DNA of 7,274 nt from an uncultured Microbacterium sp. (lineage in GTDB: Bacteria; Actinomycetota; Actinomycetes; Actinomycetales; Microbacteriaceae): assembly GCA_937926065.1 (NCBI GenBank), contig CALANM010000006.1, positions 1-7,274 of the forward strand, written 5' to 3'. Position numbers and translations under genes: made by a program. Position 1 is the stretch's first letter. The number at the start of each line of letters is the position of its first letter. Below, piece after piece: positions 1-7,274 of this stretch. The notes under the pieces were generated by a model that saw nothing but the letters and a program-made list of their open reading frames with translations, was not told the origin of the DNA and searched no databases.

Positions 1-743
1 CCCGCGAGGAGGGACGAGCCCTCGCGCCCGACCTCCACGAGCGGGTGCGCTTCGCGTCGCCGGGCGAGATCGACATGCCCGGCGGGCACTGGGACCGCAC
101 CTTCGGCACGCGTCCCGACGCGCAGAAGGCCGAAGAGCTGCGGGTCGCGCAGTACCGATCGCCGGAGGGCGCGGTCGACGGGCTCGTGGTCTACCGCGTG
201 ACCGACACGGAGAGCTTCGGCGGCGCGACGGTCCGCGTGGTGATGCTGCTCGCCGCGACGGATGCCGCCTACGCCGCGCTGTGGCGCTTCCTGCTGTCGA
301 TGGATCTCGTCGCGACGGTCGAGGCTTCGGAGCTGTCGGTCGACGAGCCGCTGTGGTGGATGATCGCCGATCAGCGCGCGGCCAAGATCACGGTCGGCGA
401 CCACCAGTACCTCCGCATCCTCGATGTTCCTGCTGCGCTGTCAGCCCGGAGCTACGACGTCGCCGACACTGTCGTGCTCGAGATCGAGGACGACCTCGGG
501 TTCGCCGGCGGGCGCTTCGTGCTGACGACGCGCGCCGACGGCACAGCTGAGGTGGTCGCGACCGATGCCGCTGCCGACGCGCCCGTCGCGCGTATGACGG
601 TCGTCGAGCTGTCGACGATCCTGCTCGGGGGCGTCTCGCCGGCGACCCTGGCGAAGGCGGGCCGCCTGCAGGCCGACGATCCGGCGCGTCTCACACGGCT
701 GTTCGCGACACCCGTCGCCCCGCGCCTGAGCTTCTGGTACTGA
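1..743 (+). CDS. Eis-like GNAT N-acetyltransferase, 5'-truncated by window edge
   Basis: The frame is open from base 3 to the TGA at 741-743, giving about 246 codons. It has no stop upstream, so the GTG at 45 is probably internal and the gene starts outside the window. The visible part fits the second half of the Eis family: the end of the central GNAT-like domain (VDGLVVYRV, then LLAATDAAYAALWRFLLSMD) followed by the C-terminal SCP2-like domain (LRILDVPAALSARSY, VVLEIEDD, GRFVL, ELSTILLGGVSPATLAKAG). It ends in LSFWY. Eis enzymes transfer acetyl from acetyl-CoA to amines, including aminoglycosides in mycobacteria, and use the free C-terminal carboxylate as part of the active site; the compact aromatic end agrees with that. 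The acetyl-CoA-binding N-terminal domain is not visible. The real substrate is unknown, and many actinobacterial homologues have no demonstrated resistance role. A strong hairpin follows the stop, so it is probably the last gene of its transcript. Confidence 0.85.
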   Translation, partial: REEGRALAPDLHERVRFASPGEIDMPGGHWDRTFGTRPDAQKAEELRVAQYRSPEGAVDGLVVYRVTDTESFGGATVRVVMLLAATDAAYAALWRFLLSMDLVATVEASELSVDEPLWWMIADQRAAKITVGDHQYLRILDVPAALSARSYDVADTVVLEIEDDLGFAGGRFVLTTRADGTAEVVATDAAADAPVARMTVVELSTILLGGVSPATLAKAGRLQADDPARLTRLFATPVAPRLSFWY

Positions 744-747
744 ATCG

Positions 748-792
748 TCCTCAGCCCGACTCCTCATGGCGGGGGAGCGGTCGGGCAGAGGA
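748..792 (+). terminator. Long hairpin after the Eis-like gene (probable terminator)
   Basis: Starting four bases after the stop codon, 748-752 (TCCTC) pairs with 788-792 (GAGGA) and 754-760 (GCCCGAC) pairs with 780-786 (GTCGGGC). These 12 base pairs are interrupted by one A/A mismatch (753/787). The 19-nt loop can also partly close through CTCC (760-763) and GGAG (774-777), in competition with the innermost pair. No T tract follows, so this is either a U-less intrinsic terminator or an RNA-stabilising 3' hairpin. The position between two same-strand genes and the near-perfect stem support a transcript end here. Confidence 0.62.
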
Positions 793-850
793 TCGACAGC
801 GGTTCGTCAGCGACGCGCGTCGCTCCCAGCCGATACCCGATTCGCGGGAG

Positions 851-856
851 TAGCAT
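851..856 (+). promoter_or_regulatory. Candidate -10 box for the phosphodiesterase gene
   Basis: TAGCAT matches the actinobacterial TAnnnT -10 pattern and lies in the 162-bp gap after the hairpin. It would place transcription start near 863 and give an untranslated leader of about 43 nt before the ATG at 906. No convincing -35 hexamer is seen at 16-18 bp, so this is a weak call. Confidence 0.3.
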
Positions 857-890
857 CGCCGCCGAAGGGCATCCCGAAATGCCGAACCCG

Positions 891-900
891 AGGGGAAGAG
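891..900 (+). promoter_or_regulatory. Ribosome binding site that decides the phosphodiesterase start
   Basis: The purine run AGGGGAAGAG lies about 5-8 nt before the ATG at 906. The in-frame ATG at 879 has a poorer upstream sequence and would add nine residues (MPNPRGRGR) that look non-conserved. The site therefore favours 906. Confidence 0.6.
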
Positions 901-905
901 GACGC

Positions 906-1817
906 ATGCGCCGCGCGGAGCACCCGGCCGCCGACAAGATCCTGCTGCACATCAGCGACACGCACCTTCGAGCCGACGGGCCGATGCTCTTCGGAGACGT
1001 CGACGGCGCCGCTCATCTCGCCCGTGCGCTGCAGGGCATCGAAGACAGCGGGATCGCGCCGGATGCCGTGATCTTCACGGGCGACCTGGTCGACCTCGGT
1101 GAGGCCGACGCGTACGCGATGCTGCGCGATCTCGTCGATCCATGGGCCGAACGGCTGGACACGCGGGTGCTGTGGGTCATGGGCAACCACGACGACCGCG
1201 CCGCGTTCCGCTGGCAGCTGGTCGACGACGCGGCGGCCGATCCGTCGGCCCCATACGACCGTGTCGACGAGATCGACGGCCTCCGCATCGTGACCCTCGA
1301 TACGTCGGTGCCGGGCCACCATCATGGCGAGCTCTCTGACGACCAGCTGGCGTGGCTGGCTGACACGCTCTCCTCGCCCGCCCCGTACGGCACCATCCTC
1401 GCGATGCACCACCCGCCCGTGCCGAGCGTGCTCCCACTGGCGTCGTCCGTCGAGCTGCGCGACCAGCAGCGTCTCGCCGACGTGGTTCGCGGCTCCGACG
1501 TGCGTGCTGTCATCGCGGGGCACCTGCACTACTCGACGTTCGCGACCTTCGCCGGCATCCCGGTCTCGGTCGCCTCGTCGACCTGCTACTCGCAGGATCT
1601 GACGGTCCCGGTGGGCGGCACCCGACCCCAGGACGGCGCGCAGGCCTACAACCTCGTGCATGTCTACGACGACACGGTCGTCCACTCGGTCGTGCCCGTG
1701 CACGTTCCTCGCACGCTCGAGCACATCGATGCGATGGAGGCTCAGCGTCGCCTGACCGAGGCCGGCATCGAGGGCGCGTTCACGCGAGCAGCTCGGCCCG
1801 TCGCCGTTCCGCGCTGA
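906..1817 (+). CDS. cpdA: Class III 3',5'-cyclic nucleotide phosphodiesterase / metallophosphoesterase, Rv0805-like
   Basis: This 303-residue calcineurin-like metallophosphoesterase is predicted to be a dinuclear-metal enzyme hydrolysing phosphodiesters such as 3',5'-cAMP. All signature motifs are present in order: HISDTHL (D18, H20), FTGDLVD (D60), MGNHDDR (N94, H95), MHHPP (H168) and AGHLHYS (H206, H208). These match the seven metal ligands known for Mycobacterium tuberculosis Rv0805. Similarity as I recall it runs well beyond the motifs: [40 protein letters not shown] and [14 protein letters not shown]. The start at 906 gives [20 protein letters not shown], which lines up with the Rv0805 N-terminus and follows a good ribosome binding site; an alternative ATG lies at 879. 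The protein has no signal peptide and should be cytosolic or membrane-associated. The last 38 bp overlap the 3' end of the opposite-strand Stealth gene. Rv0805 also cleaves 2',3'-cyclic nucleotides, so cAMP may not be the main substrate. Confidence 0.92.
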   Translation: MRRAEHPAADKILLHISDTHLRADGPMLFGDVDGAAHLARALQGIEDSGIAPDAVIFTGDLVDLGEADAYAMLRDLVDPWAERLDTRVLWVMGNHDDRAAFRWQLVDDAAADPSAPYDRVDEIDGLRIVTLDTSVPGHHHGELSDDQLAWLADTLSSPAPYGTILAMHHPPVPSVLPLASSVELRDQQRLADVVRGSDVRAVIAGHLHYSTFATFAGIPVSVASSTCYSQDLTVPVGGTRPQDGAQAYNLVHVYDDTVVHSVVPVHVPRTLEHIDAMEAQRRLTEAGIEGAFTRAARPVAVPR

Positions 1818-3342
1818 CCGACTCCCACGGGGCCGCCACGGGGAACAGGCGCTCCAGCAGGTCGGTGACCGCGCGGACCCGCACCGCCTCGGGAACCTCG
1901 GTCTCAGCACCGTCGTTGAGGCAGAACATGTCGATGCCGCCCTCGGTGAGACGCTCCATGCGCAGGAGCCCGGCGGCGGTCGTCGTCTGCACGTAGCGCA
2001 CGCGCGGCACTGTCGACGCGATCGCGCGGCCCGTGAACTGCGCGTAGTAGTGGTACAGGCTGTTGGTGACCGAGATGTCGGTGGCGCTCCGGAACCGCGA
2101 GGCTGCGGTGCGGGCGAAGTCGTCGGCGAACTCCCGCTCCATCTCGAACAGGATGCTGCGCCGCATCGGCGCCGCGCAGTGCTCGAGGTCGCGGACGATC
2201 GTGCGGCCGAACCGCTCCCGCAGCAGCTCCCGGTTGACGCGCAGCGCGTTGTCGTGACCGCTGCGCGCCGGGCGGGTCGGGCCGGGGCCGATCCGCACGT
2301 CGCACTCGACGAACGACGAGATCCCGCCCGGCGAGAAGAACAGCTCGGGTCGCAGCGGACGCGCGAAGAACATGTCGTCGTTCGAGTACAGGAAGTACTC
2401 CGACAGTCCCTCGATGCGATGCAGCTGCGCCTCGACGGCATGGGAGTTGTGGATCGGCAGCACGGAGGGGTCGGCGAAGAACTCCTCGCTGCGAACGACC
2501 GTCACCTTGGGATGGTCGACGAGCCACGCCGGACGAGGGGAGTCCGTCGCGATGAAGATGCGGCGCACCCATGGCGCGTACATGTGCACGCTGCGGAGGG
2601 CGTAGCGCAGCTCGTCGACGTGCCGGTAGCGAGCGGGGCCGTCGTCGCCCTCGCCGACCACGTACTCCGACAGCTGGGCCGCGCGCTGGCGCTGGAACTC
2701 GCTCGACGAGCCGTCGACCCACGAGAAGACCATGTCGATGTCCTCGGTGAACTCCGACGGATGGGTGTCGAACATGCCCGCGAGCGTGCGCCATGACCGG
2801 CCGAACCGCTCGACGGTCGTGTAGTCGATGTCGTCTGCGGGGATGATCCGCCGGGTGAGCGCGTTGTCGCTCGGCGCCTCGACGAGGTCGTCGCCGAACC
2901 GCCAGAACTCGATCCGCACGGCTGTGCTCGTGCCGTAGGCGAGGTCGCGTGTGCGGGTGATGCGCGGTCGGAAGACCCGAACGGCGGTGGGGGCGTCGCC
3001 GGCAGGACGGTGCTCGGTGACCGGCATGACCGTGCCGTTCTTCGGCTTGACGTAGACGGGCTCGTGCGCGGCGAGGGCTGTCAGGGCCTCCCAGACCCGA
3101 TCGCGGTCGTCGAGCGCGACGACGAGGGCGGGCGTGCTGAGGTCGCGACGGATCAGGGTGTGCGCGACGCCCACGGCGTCGAGGGCATCGGCGATCATCG
3201 TGAGGTCGGCGGTGCGCGCGGCCTCCGGGGTGACGTCATCGTGCACCAGGTGGAGGATGCCGCCGTGCAGGCGCACGTCGTCGCGGTCGAGCACCTGCGT
3301 CCACGGAGGCGGAGTCGCGGGAAGAGCCGAGAGTCGTGTCAC
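1780..3342 (-). CDS. Stealth-family sugar-phosphate transferase, CpsY-like
   Basis: This 520-residue protein has the four Stealth conserved regions: CR1 near 202-213 ([12 protein letters not shown]), CR2 near 235-340 ([35 protein letters not shown]), CR3 near 365-415 ([23 protein letters not shown]) and CR4 near 470-508 (DMFCLNDG, then [13 protein letters not shown]). A poorly recognised N-terminal domain of about 195 residues precedes CR1. Family members transfer hexose-1-phosphate from UDP-sugar onto glycans, as in bacterial capsule enzymes and animal GlcNAc-1-phosphotransferase; here the product would be an envelope or capsule polysaccharide. The start is the GTG at 3342, which follows GGAGGA (3348-3353) with 5 nt spacing; the frame stays open to an ATG at 3432, but those 30 residues have no such support. 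It is convergent with, and overlaps by 38 bp, the Rv0805-like gene, as I recall CpsY (Rv0806c) lies convergent to Rv0805. Acceptor and sugar cannot be read from sequence, and no other capsule genes are visible nearby. Confidence 0.93.
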   Translation of the reverse strand: MTRLSALPATPPPWTQVLDRDDVRLHGGILHLVHDDVTPEAARTADLTMIADALDAVGVAHTLIRRDLSTPALVVALDDRDRVWEALTALAAHEPVYVKPKNGTVMPVTEHRPAGDAPTAVRVFRPRITRTRDLAYGTSTAVRIEFWRFGDDLVEAPSDNALTRRIIPADDIDYTTVERFGRSWRTLAGMFDTHPSEFTEDIDMVFSWVDGSSSEFQRQRAAQLSEYVVGEGDDGPARYRHVDELRYALRSVHMYAPWVRRIFIATDSPRPAWLVDHPKVTVVRSEEFFADPSVLPIHNSHAVEAQLHRIEGLSEYFLYSNDDMFFARPLRPELFFSPGGISSFVECDVRIGPGPTRPARSGHDNALRVNRELLRERFGRTIVRDLEHCAAPMRRSILFEMEREFADDFARTAASRFRSATDISVTNSLYHYYAQFTGRAIASTVPRVRYVQTTTAAGLLRMERLTEGGIDMFCLNDGAETEVPEAVRVRAVTDLLERLFPVAAPWESVSAERRRAELLA

Positions 3343-3347
3343 TGGAG

Positions 3348-3353
3348 TCCTCC
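3348..3353 (-). promoter_or_regulatory. Shine-Dalgarno sequence that decides the Stealth gene start
   Basis: On the minus strand GGAGGA lies 5 nt before the GTG at 3342. It is the only strong ribosome binding site at this 5' end, and it argues against the longer reading from 3432. Confidence 0.75.
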
Positions 3354-3379
3354 GTTCTTCGATCGGTGCGGATGCCGCG

Positions 3380-3385
3380 AGGCTA
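3380..3385 (-). promoter_or_regulatory. Candidate -10 box for the Stealth gene
   Basis: On the minus strand the sequence reads GATTAGCCT, with TAGCCT matching TAnnnT. Transcription would start near 3373 and give a leader of about 31 nt carrying the GGAGGA site. This would lie inside the longer open frame, a further reason to prefer the GTG at 3342. No good -35 element is recognised. Confidence 0.45.
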
Positions 3386-3681
3386 ATCGCCTCTTGTGTC
3401 GCGCACGTTTCGGGGAGGACACCGTCAGCCACGGACTTCTGTTCGCCCGCTCTGCCGGGGTCGCGGCGATCGCGTCGGCGACGGGGCCCGGGCGGGCGGC
3501 GGCCCGAGGCGCGGGAACGGCGGGGCGGCGAGCCTCACGACGGCCTCTCGAGGGAGGTCTCGTCGGGTTCGCCGGAGCGGCGCCGTGCACGCGGGCTGGT
3601 CCTGCCGTTCGACGTGCGCAGTGACGATGATACCGCTGTCGCAGCCTGCCGCCCATGGTCTGCCGGGGCCGCCGGTGCGCC

Positions 3682-3687
3682 TAGCCT
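3682..3687 (+). promoter_or_regulatory. -10 box placed for a leaderless ABC-F transcript
   Basis: TAGCCT is separated from the ATG at 3695 by exactly 7 nt (GGAGGAG). That spacing would put the transcription start on the A of the start codon. The GGAGGAG itself abuts the ATG, too close to work as a normal Shine-Dalgarno sequence. Leaderless genes of this layout are common in actinobacteria. No clear -35 is visible. Confidence 0.5.
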
Positions 3688-3694
3688 GGAGGAG

Positions 3695-5530
<1,836 letters not shown>

Positions 5531-5537
5531 CCCCTCG

Positions 5538-5573
5538 GTGCCGTATCGCCGCCGTCGTCGTGCGCCGCGGCAC
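5538..5573. terminator. Possible bidirectional terminator between convergent ABC-F and MarR genes
   Basis: The 58-bp gap between the two convergent stops holds GTGCCG (5538-5543) and its complement CGGCAC (5568-5573), enclosing a 24-nt loop. GCCGC (5548-5552) and GCGGC (5567-5571) form a competing stem. There is no T tract on either strand. Position supports a terminator more than structure does. Confidence 0.35.
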
Positions 5574-5588
5574 TCCGCCGGATCGACG

Positions 5589-6089
5589 TCAGGGGGTGTC
5601 GAAGCTCAGGCTGAGCTTGCGCAGGAGCGAGGCGAGGCGGTCGCGGTCGCTGCGCGAGAGCACCGACAGCAGAGCGGCTTCGGCGTCGACGAGCCGCGTG
5701 ATGGCGGCGTCGACACGTGTGCGGCCGTCGTCGGTGAGCGTGACGAGCACGCTGCGTCCGTCGGCGGGATCGTTCTCGCGGCGCACGAGACGGCGACCGA
5801 CGAGGCGGTCGATGCGATTGGTCATGGTGCCGCTCGAGACGAGCGTCTGCTGCAGCAGCTGCTTGGGGCTGAGCTGGTAGGGCTCGCCGGCGCGGCGCAG
5901 GGCCGAGAGCACGTCCCACTCCCACGGCTCCAGCTCGCTGCGGCGGAACGCCTCCCGGCGCGCACGGTCGAGGTGGCGCGAGAGGCGGTCGACGCGCGAC
6001 AGCACCTCCAGGGGCGAGAAGTCGAGGTCGGGACGCTGCCTGGTCCAGGCCCCGACGATGCGGTCGACTTCGTCGTGCTCGGCGGTCAC
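5589..6089 (-). CDS. MarR-family winged helix-turn-helix transcriptional regulator
   Basis: This 166-residue DNA-binding regulator has the MarR layout. An N-terminal dimerisation helix (about 28-50, LSRVDRLSRHLDRARREAF) precedes the wHTH: EWDVLSALRRAG (57-68), LSPKQLLQQTLVS (73-85), recognition helix SSGTMTNRIDRLVGRRLV (85-102) and the wing with DPADGRSVLVTLTDDG (107-122). A C-terminal helix (about 128-163) closes the dimer. MarR proteins usually repress and are released by small phenolic or drug-like ligands, or by oxidation; there is no Cys in this protein, so thiol-based redox sensing is unlikely. The start is the GTG at 6089, with no Shine-Dalgarno sequence but a GATAAT box six bases upstream, suggesting leaderless translation. 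It faces the ABC-F gene tail-to-tail and is divergent from tRNA-Gln/glmU. The target genes and ligand are unknown; autoregulation through the inverted repeat at 6125-6146 is possible. Confidence 0.92.
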   Translation of the reverse strand: MTAEHDEVDRIVGAWTRQRPDLDFSPLEVLSRVDRLSRHLDRARREAFRRSELEPWEWDVLSALRRAGEPYQLSPKQLLQQTLVSSGTMTNRIDRLVGRRLVRRENDPADGRSVLVTLTDDGRTRVDAAITRLVDAEAALLSVLSRSDRDRLASLLRKLSLSFDTP

Positions 6090-6095
6090 CCCGCC

Positions 6096-6101
6096 ATTAT
6101 C
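6096..6101 (-). promoter_or_regulatory. -10 box placed for a leaderless MarR transcript
   Basis: On the minus strand GATAAT is followed by six bases (GGCGGG) and then the GTG start at 6089. This places transcription start at or next to the start codon. It is the best -10 match in the window; the -35 region (about 6118-6124) is not consensus. Confidence 0.5.
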
Positions 6102-6124
6102 CCGGCTGACCCGGCCTTCGACTG

Positions 6125-6146
6125 CACCCGGGCGGGAGACCGGGTG
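6125..6146. repeat. Perfect 7-bp inverted repeat in the MarR / tRNA-Gln divergent region
   Basis: CACCCGG (6125-6131) and CCGGGTG (6140-6146) are exact reverse complements separated by 8 bp. The element lies 36-57 bp upstream of the MarR start, just upstream of where its -35 should be, and upstream of the likely tRNA promoter. It could be an operator for a dimeric regulator such as the adjacent MarR protein, or only a GC-rich hairpin. Confidence 0.4.
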
Positions 6147-6169
6147 ACAGGGGCAGCGCGTGGCAGACT
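6144..6169 (+). promoter_or_regulatory. Weak candidate promoter for tRNA-Gln and glmU
   Basis: GTGACA (6144-6149) resembles a -35 hexamer and CAGACT (6164-6169) a -10 hexamer, but the 14-bp spacer is shorter than usual. The tRNA must be transcribed from somewhere in the 113-bp gap after the divergent MarR start, and this is the best pair I see. Start would be near 6177, giving a 5' tRNA leader of about 26 nt. Confidence 0.25.
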
Positions 6170-6202
6170 TGTCGTGCGGCCCCGCACCGGCTGGGGGCGC
6201 GG

Positions 6203-6274
6203 TCCGCCGTGGTGTAATGGCAGCACGACAGCCTTTGGAGCTGTGAGGTCTAGGTTCGAGTCCTGGCGGCGGAG
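6203..6274 (+). tRNA. tRNA-Gln, anticodon TTG
   Basis: A complete 72-nt cloverleaf can be folded by hand. The acceptor stem 6203-6209 (TCCGCCG) pairs perfectly with 6267-6273 (CGGCGGA), with G6274 as discriminator. The D-arm has a 3-bp GTG/CAC stem with the loop GG at 6219-6220. The anticodon stem ACAGC/GCTGT (6228-6232/6240-6244) encloses the loop CTTTGGA with anticodon TTG at 6235-6237, which reads CAA. The T-arm is CTAGG/CCTGG around TTCGAGT. The U1-A72 pair and G73 are known glutamine identity elements. The 3' CCA is not encoded: the next bases are C and then the ATG of glmU, so CCA must be added after processing. No duplicated tRNA 3' end or integrase is seen in the window. Confidence 0.96.
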
Positions 6275-6275
6275 C

Positions 6276-7274
6276 ATGGCTGACACATCCCTCGACCCCT
6301 CCCTCGCCGTCGTCATCCTCGCCGCGGGCGAGGGCACGCGCATGCGGTCCTCGCTGCCGAAGGTCCTGCACCGGATCGGCGGGCGCCCGCTGGTCGGCCA
6401 CGTCCTCGACACCGCGCGAGACCTCGGGCCTGCACACGTCATGGTCGTCGTCCGCCACGAGCGCGACCGCGTGGCGGAGGCGATCGCGGGCGTCGCGCCC
6501 GAGGTGGTCGTCGTCGACCAGGACGAGATCCCGGGCACGGGCCGCGCCGTCGAGGTGGCGCTCGAGGCCCTTCCCGACTTCGACGGCGATGTGCTCGTGC
6601 TCAGCGGCGATGTGCCGCTCCTCGACGCCGAGACCCTCGTGGCGCTCGTCCGATCGCACCGCGCGCAGTCGGCCGCCGCGACCCTGCTGAGCGCGATCGT
6701 CGACGACCCGACCGGCTACGGTCGCGTCCTGCGCGACGCGACAGGGGCGGTGGAGCGCATCGTCGAGCAGAAGGACGCGACCGACGACGAGGCGCGCGTG
6801 CAGGAGATCAACGCCGGCGTCTACGTCTTCCGCGCCGCGTCGCTGCGGTCGCAGCTGGCGCGCGTGGGCACCGACAACGCGCAGGGCGAGAAGTACCTCA
6901 CGGATGTCATCGGGCTGCTGCGCGCCGAGTCGGCCTCGGTCGCGGCATCCGTCGTGTCGGACGTGTCGGTCACGCTCGGCGTCAACGACCGCGTGCAGCT
7001 GGCCGAGGCCGCGCGCCTCCTCAACGCGCGGACGGTGCGCAGGTGGCAGCTCGCGGGCGTCACGGTGCAGGACCCCGAGACGACGTGGATCGACGTGACG
7101 GCCACGCTGGCGGCCGATGTCACGCTGCTTCCGAACACGCACATCCTGCGCGCCACGACGGTCGCCACGGGTGCGGTGATCGGCCCCGACACCTCGCTCG
7201 AGGACTGTGAAGTGGGGGAGGGGGCGGTCGTCCGCCGCACCGATGCGACGCTCGCCGTCATCGGCGCCGGCGCC
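6276..7274 (+). CDS. glmU: Bifunctional GlmU (GlcNAc-1-P uridylyltransferase / GlcN-1-P acetyltransferase), 3'-truncated
   Basis: 333 codons are visible and the frame runs off the window end; the full protein is usually about 450-500 residues. GlmU acetylates glucosamine-1-phosphate and then uridylylates it, giving UDP-GlcNAc for peptidoglycan in the cytosol. The N-terminal uridylyltransferase domain (about 10-238) is intact: LAAGEGTRMRSSLPKV (15-30), Q82, GTG (87-89), SGDVPLLD with metal ligand D112, GYGRV (147-151), VEQKDAT (163-169), NAGVYVF (179-185), YLTDVI and LGVND with N237. From about 258 (QLAGVTVQDPETTWIDV) the left-handed beta-helix acetyltransferase domain begins; its catalytic His and acetyl-CoA site lie beyond the window. 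The ATG at 6276 is the only reasonable start: no alternative start codon lies between it and the nucleotide-binding loop, and upstream is tRNA. No usable Shine-Dalgarno sequence precedes it. It is co-directional with, and probably co-transcribed with, tRNA-Gln. Confidence 0.95.
   Translation, partial: MADTSLDPSLAVVILAAGEGTRMRSSLPKVLHRIGGRPLVGHVLDTARDLGPAHVMVVVRHERDRVAEAIAGVAPEVVVVDQDEIPGTGRAVEVALEALPDFDGDVLVLSGDVPLLDAETLVALVRSHRAQSAAATLLSAIVDDPTGYGRVLRDATGAVERIVEQKDATDDEARVQEINAGVYVFRAASLRSQLARVGTDNAQGEKYLTDVIGLLRAESASVAASVVSDVSVTLGVNDRVQLAEAARLLNARTVRRWQLAGVTVQDPETTWIDVTATLAADVTLLPNTHILRATTVATGAVIGPDTSLEDCEVGEGAVVRRTDATLAVIGAGA

Larger units (their letters stand above)
3343..3694. other. Divergent intergenic region between the Stealth and ABC-F genes
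   Basis: About 352 bp without a supportable gene. Open frames cross it on both strands, but they are Arg/Gly/Ala-rich, lack family motifs and are expected at this GC content. The middle (about 3450-3560) is very G/C-rich, with short self-complementary patches such as CGGGC (3489-3493) with GCCCG (3502-3506), too weak to call a structure. The two ends hold the TAGCCT boxes for the divergent genes. I see no riboswitch, tRNA or long repeat. Confidence 0.6.

Noticed and set aside
807..2441. Long minus-strand frame of 544 codons antisense to the phosphodiesterase gene and overlapping the Stealth gene in another frame
   Set aside because: Low-complexity Arg/Ser/His-rich translation; a shadow frame caused by GC bias opposite genes with clear motifs.
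2050..2796. Plus-strand frame of 248 codons antisense to the Stealth gene
   Set aside because: No ribosome binding site or recognisable motif; the Stealth conserved regions lie on the other strand here.
3343..3432. Upstream extension of the Stealth gene to an ATG at 3432 (30 extra residues)
   Set aside because: The GTG at 3342 has GGAGGA at 5 nt spacing, a TAGCCT -10-like box lies within the extension, and the extra residues show no family similarity.
3489..3506. Short inverted repeat in the GC-rich intergenic core
   Set aside because: Only 5 bp per arm in a segment of mostly G and C; expected by chance.
3134..3694. Upstream extension of the ABC-F frame to 3134
   Set aside because: The extension would be antisense to the 5' part of the Stealth gene, is Arg/Ser-rich without motifs, and the protein has a normal family start at 3695.
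6087..6098. Minimal upstream ORF (ATG GCG GGG TGA) whose stop overlaps the MarR GTG
   Set aside because: Its ATG overlaps the likely -10 box, so it would lie outside the transcript if the promoter call is right. Three codons are also easily produced by chance.
6203..6274. tRNA-Gln as a phage or island attachment site
   Set aside because: No integrase, no repeated tRNA 3' end and no foreign composition are visible, and glmU follows directly.
6090..7142. Upstream extension of the MarR frame across the tRNA and glmU region
   Set aside because: It runs antisense through tRNA-Gln and glmU. The MarR fold is complete from the GTG at 6089.

Overview
The window is high-GC DNA with heavy G/C third-position bias, GTG starts and actinobacterial protein families. 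The best guess is a member of Microbacteriaceae (Microbacterium-like). That placement comes from protein style and gene order and is not proven. There is no mobile element, CRISPR array, integrase, IS end or direct repeat; this looks like ordinary core chromosome.

Layout, left to right. (1) 1-743, +: 3' part of an Eis-like N-acetyltransferase, followed by a long hairpin (748-792). (2) 906-1817, +: a class III 3',5'-cyclic nucleotide phosphodiesterase closely resembling mycobacterial Rv0805. (3) 1780-3342, -: a Stealth-family sugar-phosphate transferase resembling CpsY (Rv0806c). It is convergent with the phosphodiesterase gene and overlaps its 3' end by 38 bp. (4) 3343-3694: a divergent intergenic region with a TAGCCT -10-like box for each side. 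(5) 3695-5530, +: an ABC-F ATPase with duplicated ATP-binding domains and a C-terminal coiled coil, apparently read from a leaderless transcript. (6) 5589-6089, -: a MarR-family regulator with a GTG start, also apparently leaderless. (7) 6203-6274, +: tRNA-Gln(TTG). (8) 6276-7274, +: glmU, cut by the window end after 333 codons; its ATG lies one base after the tRNA discriminator base.

How the genes relate. The phosphodiesterase/Stealth pair repeats, as I recall it, the convergent Rv0805/Rv0806c arrangement of Mycobacterium tuberculosis, which suggests an old linkage between cyclic-nucleotide or phosphoester turnover and an envelope polysaccharide function. GlmU makes UDP-GlcNAc for peptidoglycan. 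The ABC-F protein is predicted to act on ribosomes, not as a transporter. The MarR gene is divergent from tRNA-Gln/glmU, and a perfect 7-bp inverted repeat lies in the space between them.

I see no clearly novel multi-gene system. The best leads are the tRNA-Gln/glmU junction, where tRNA 3' processing could create a near-leaderless glmU mRNA, and the overlapping convergent phosphodiesterase/Stealth pair.
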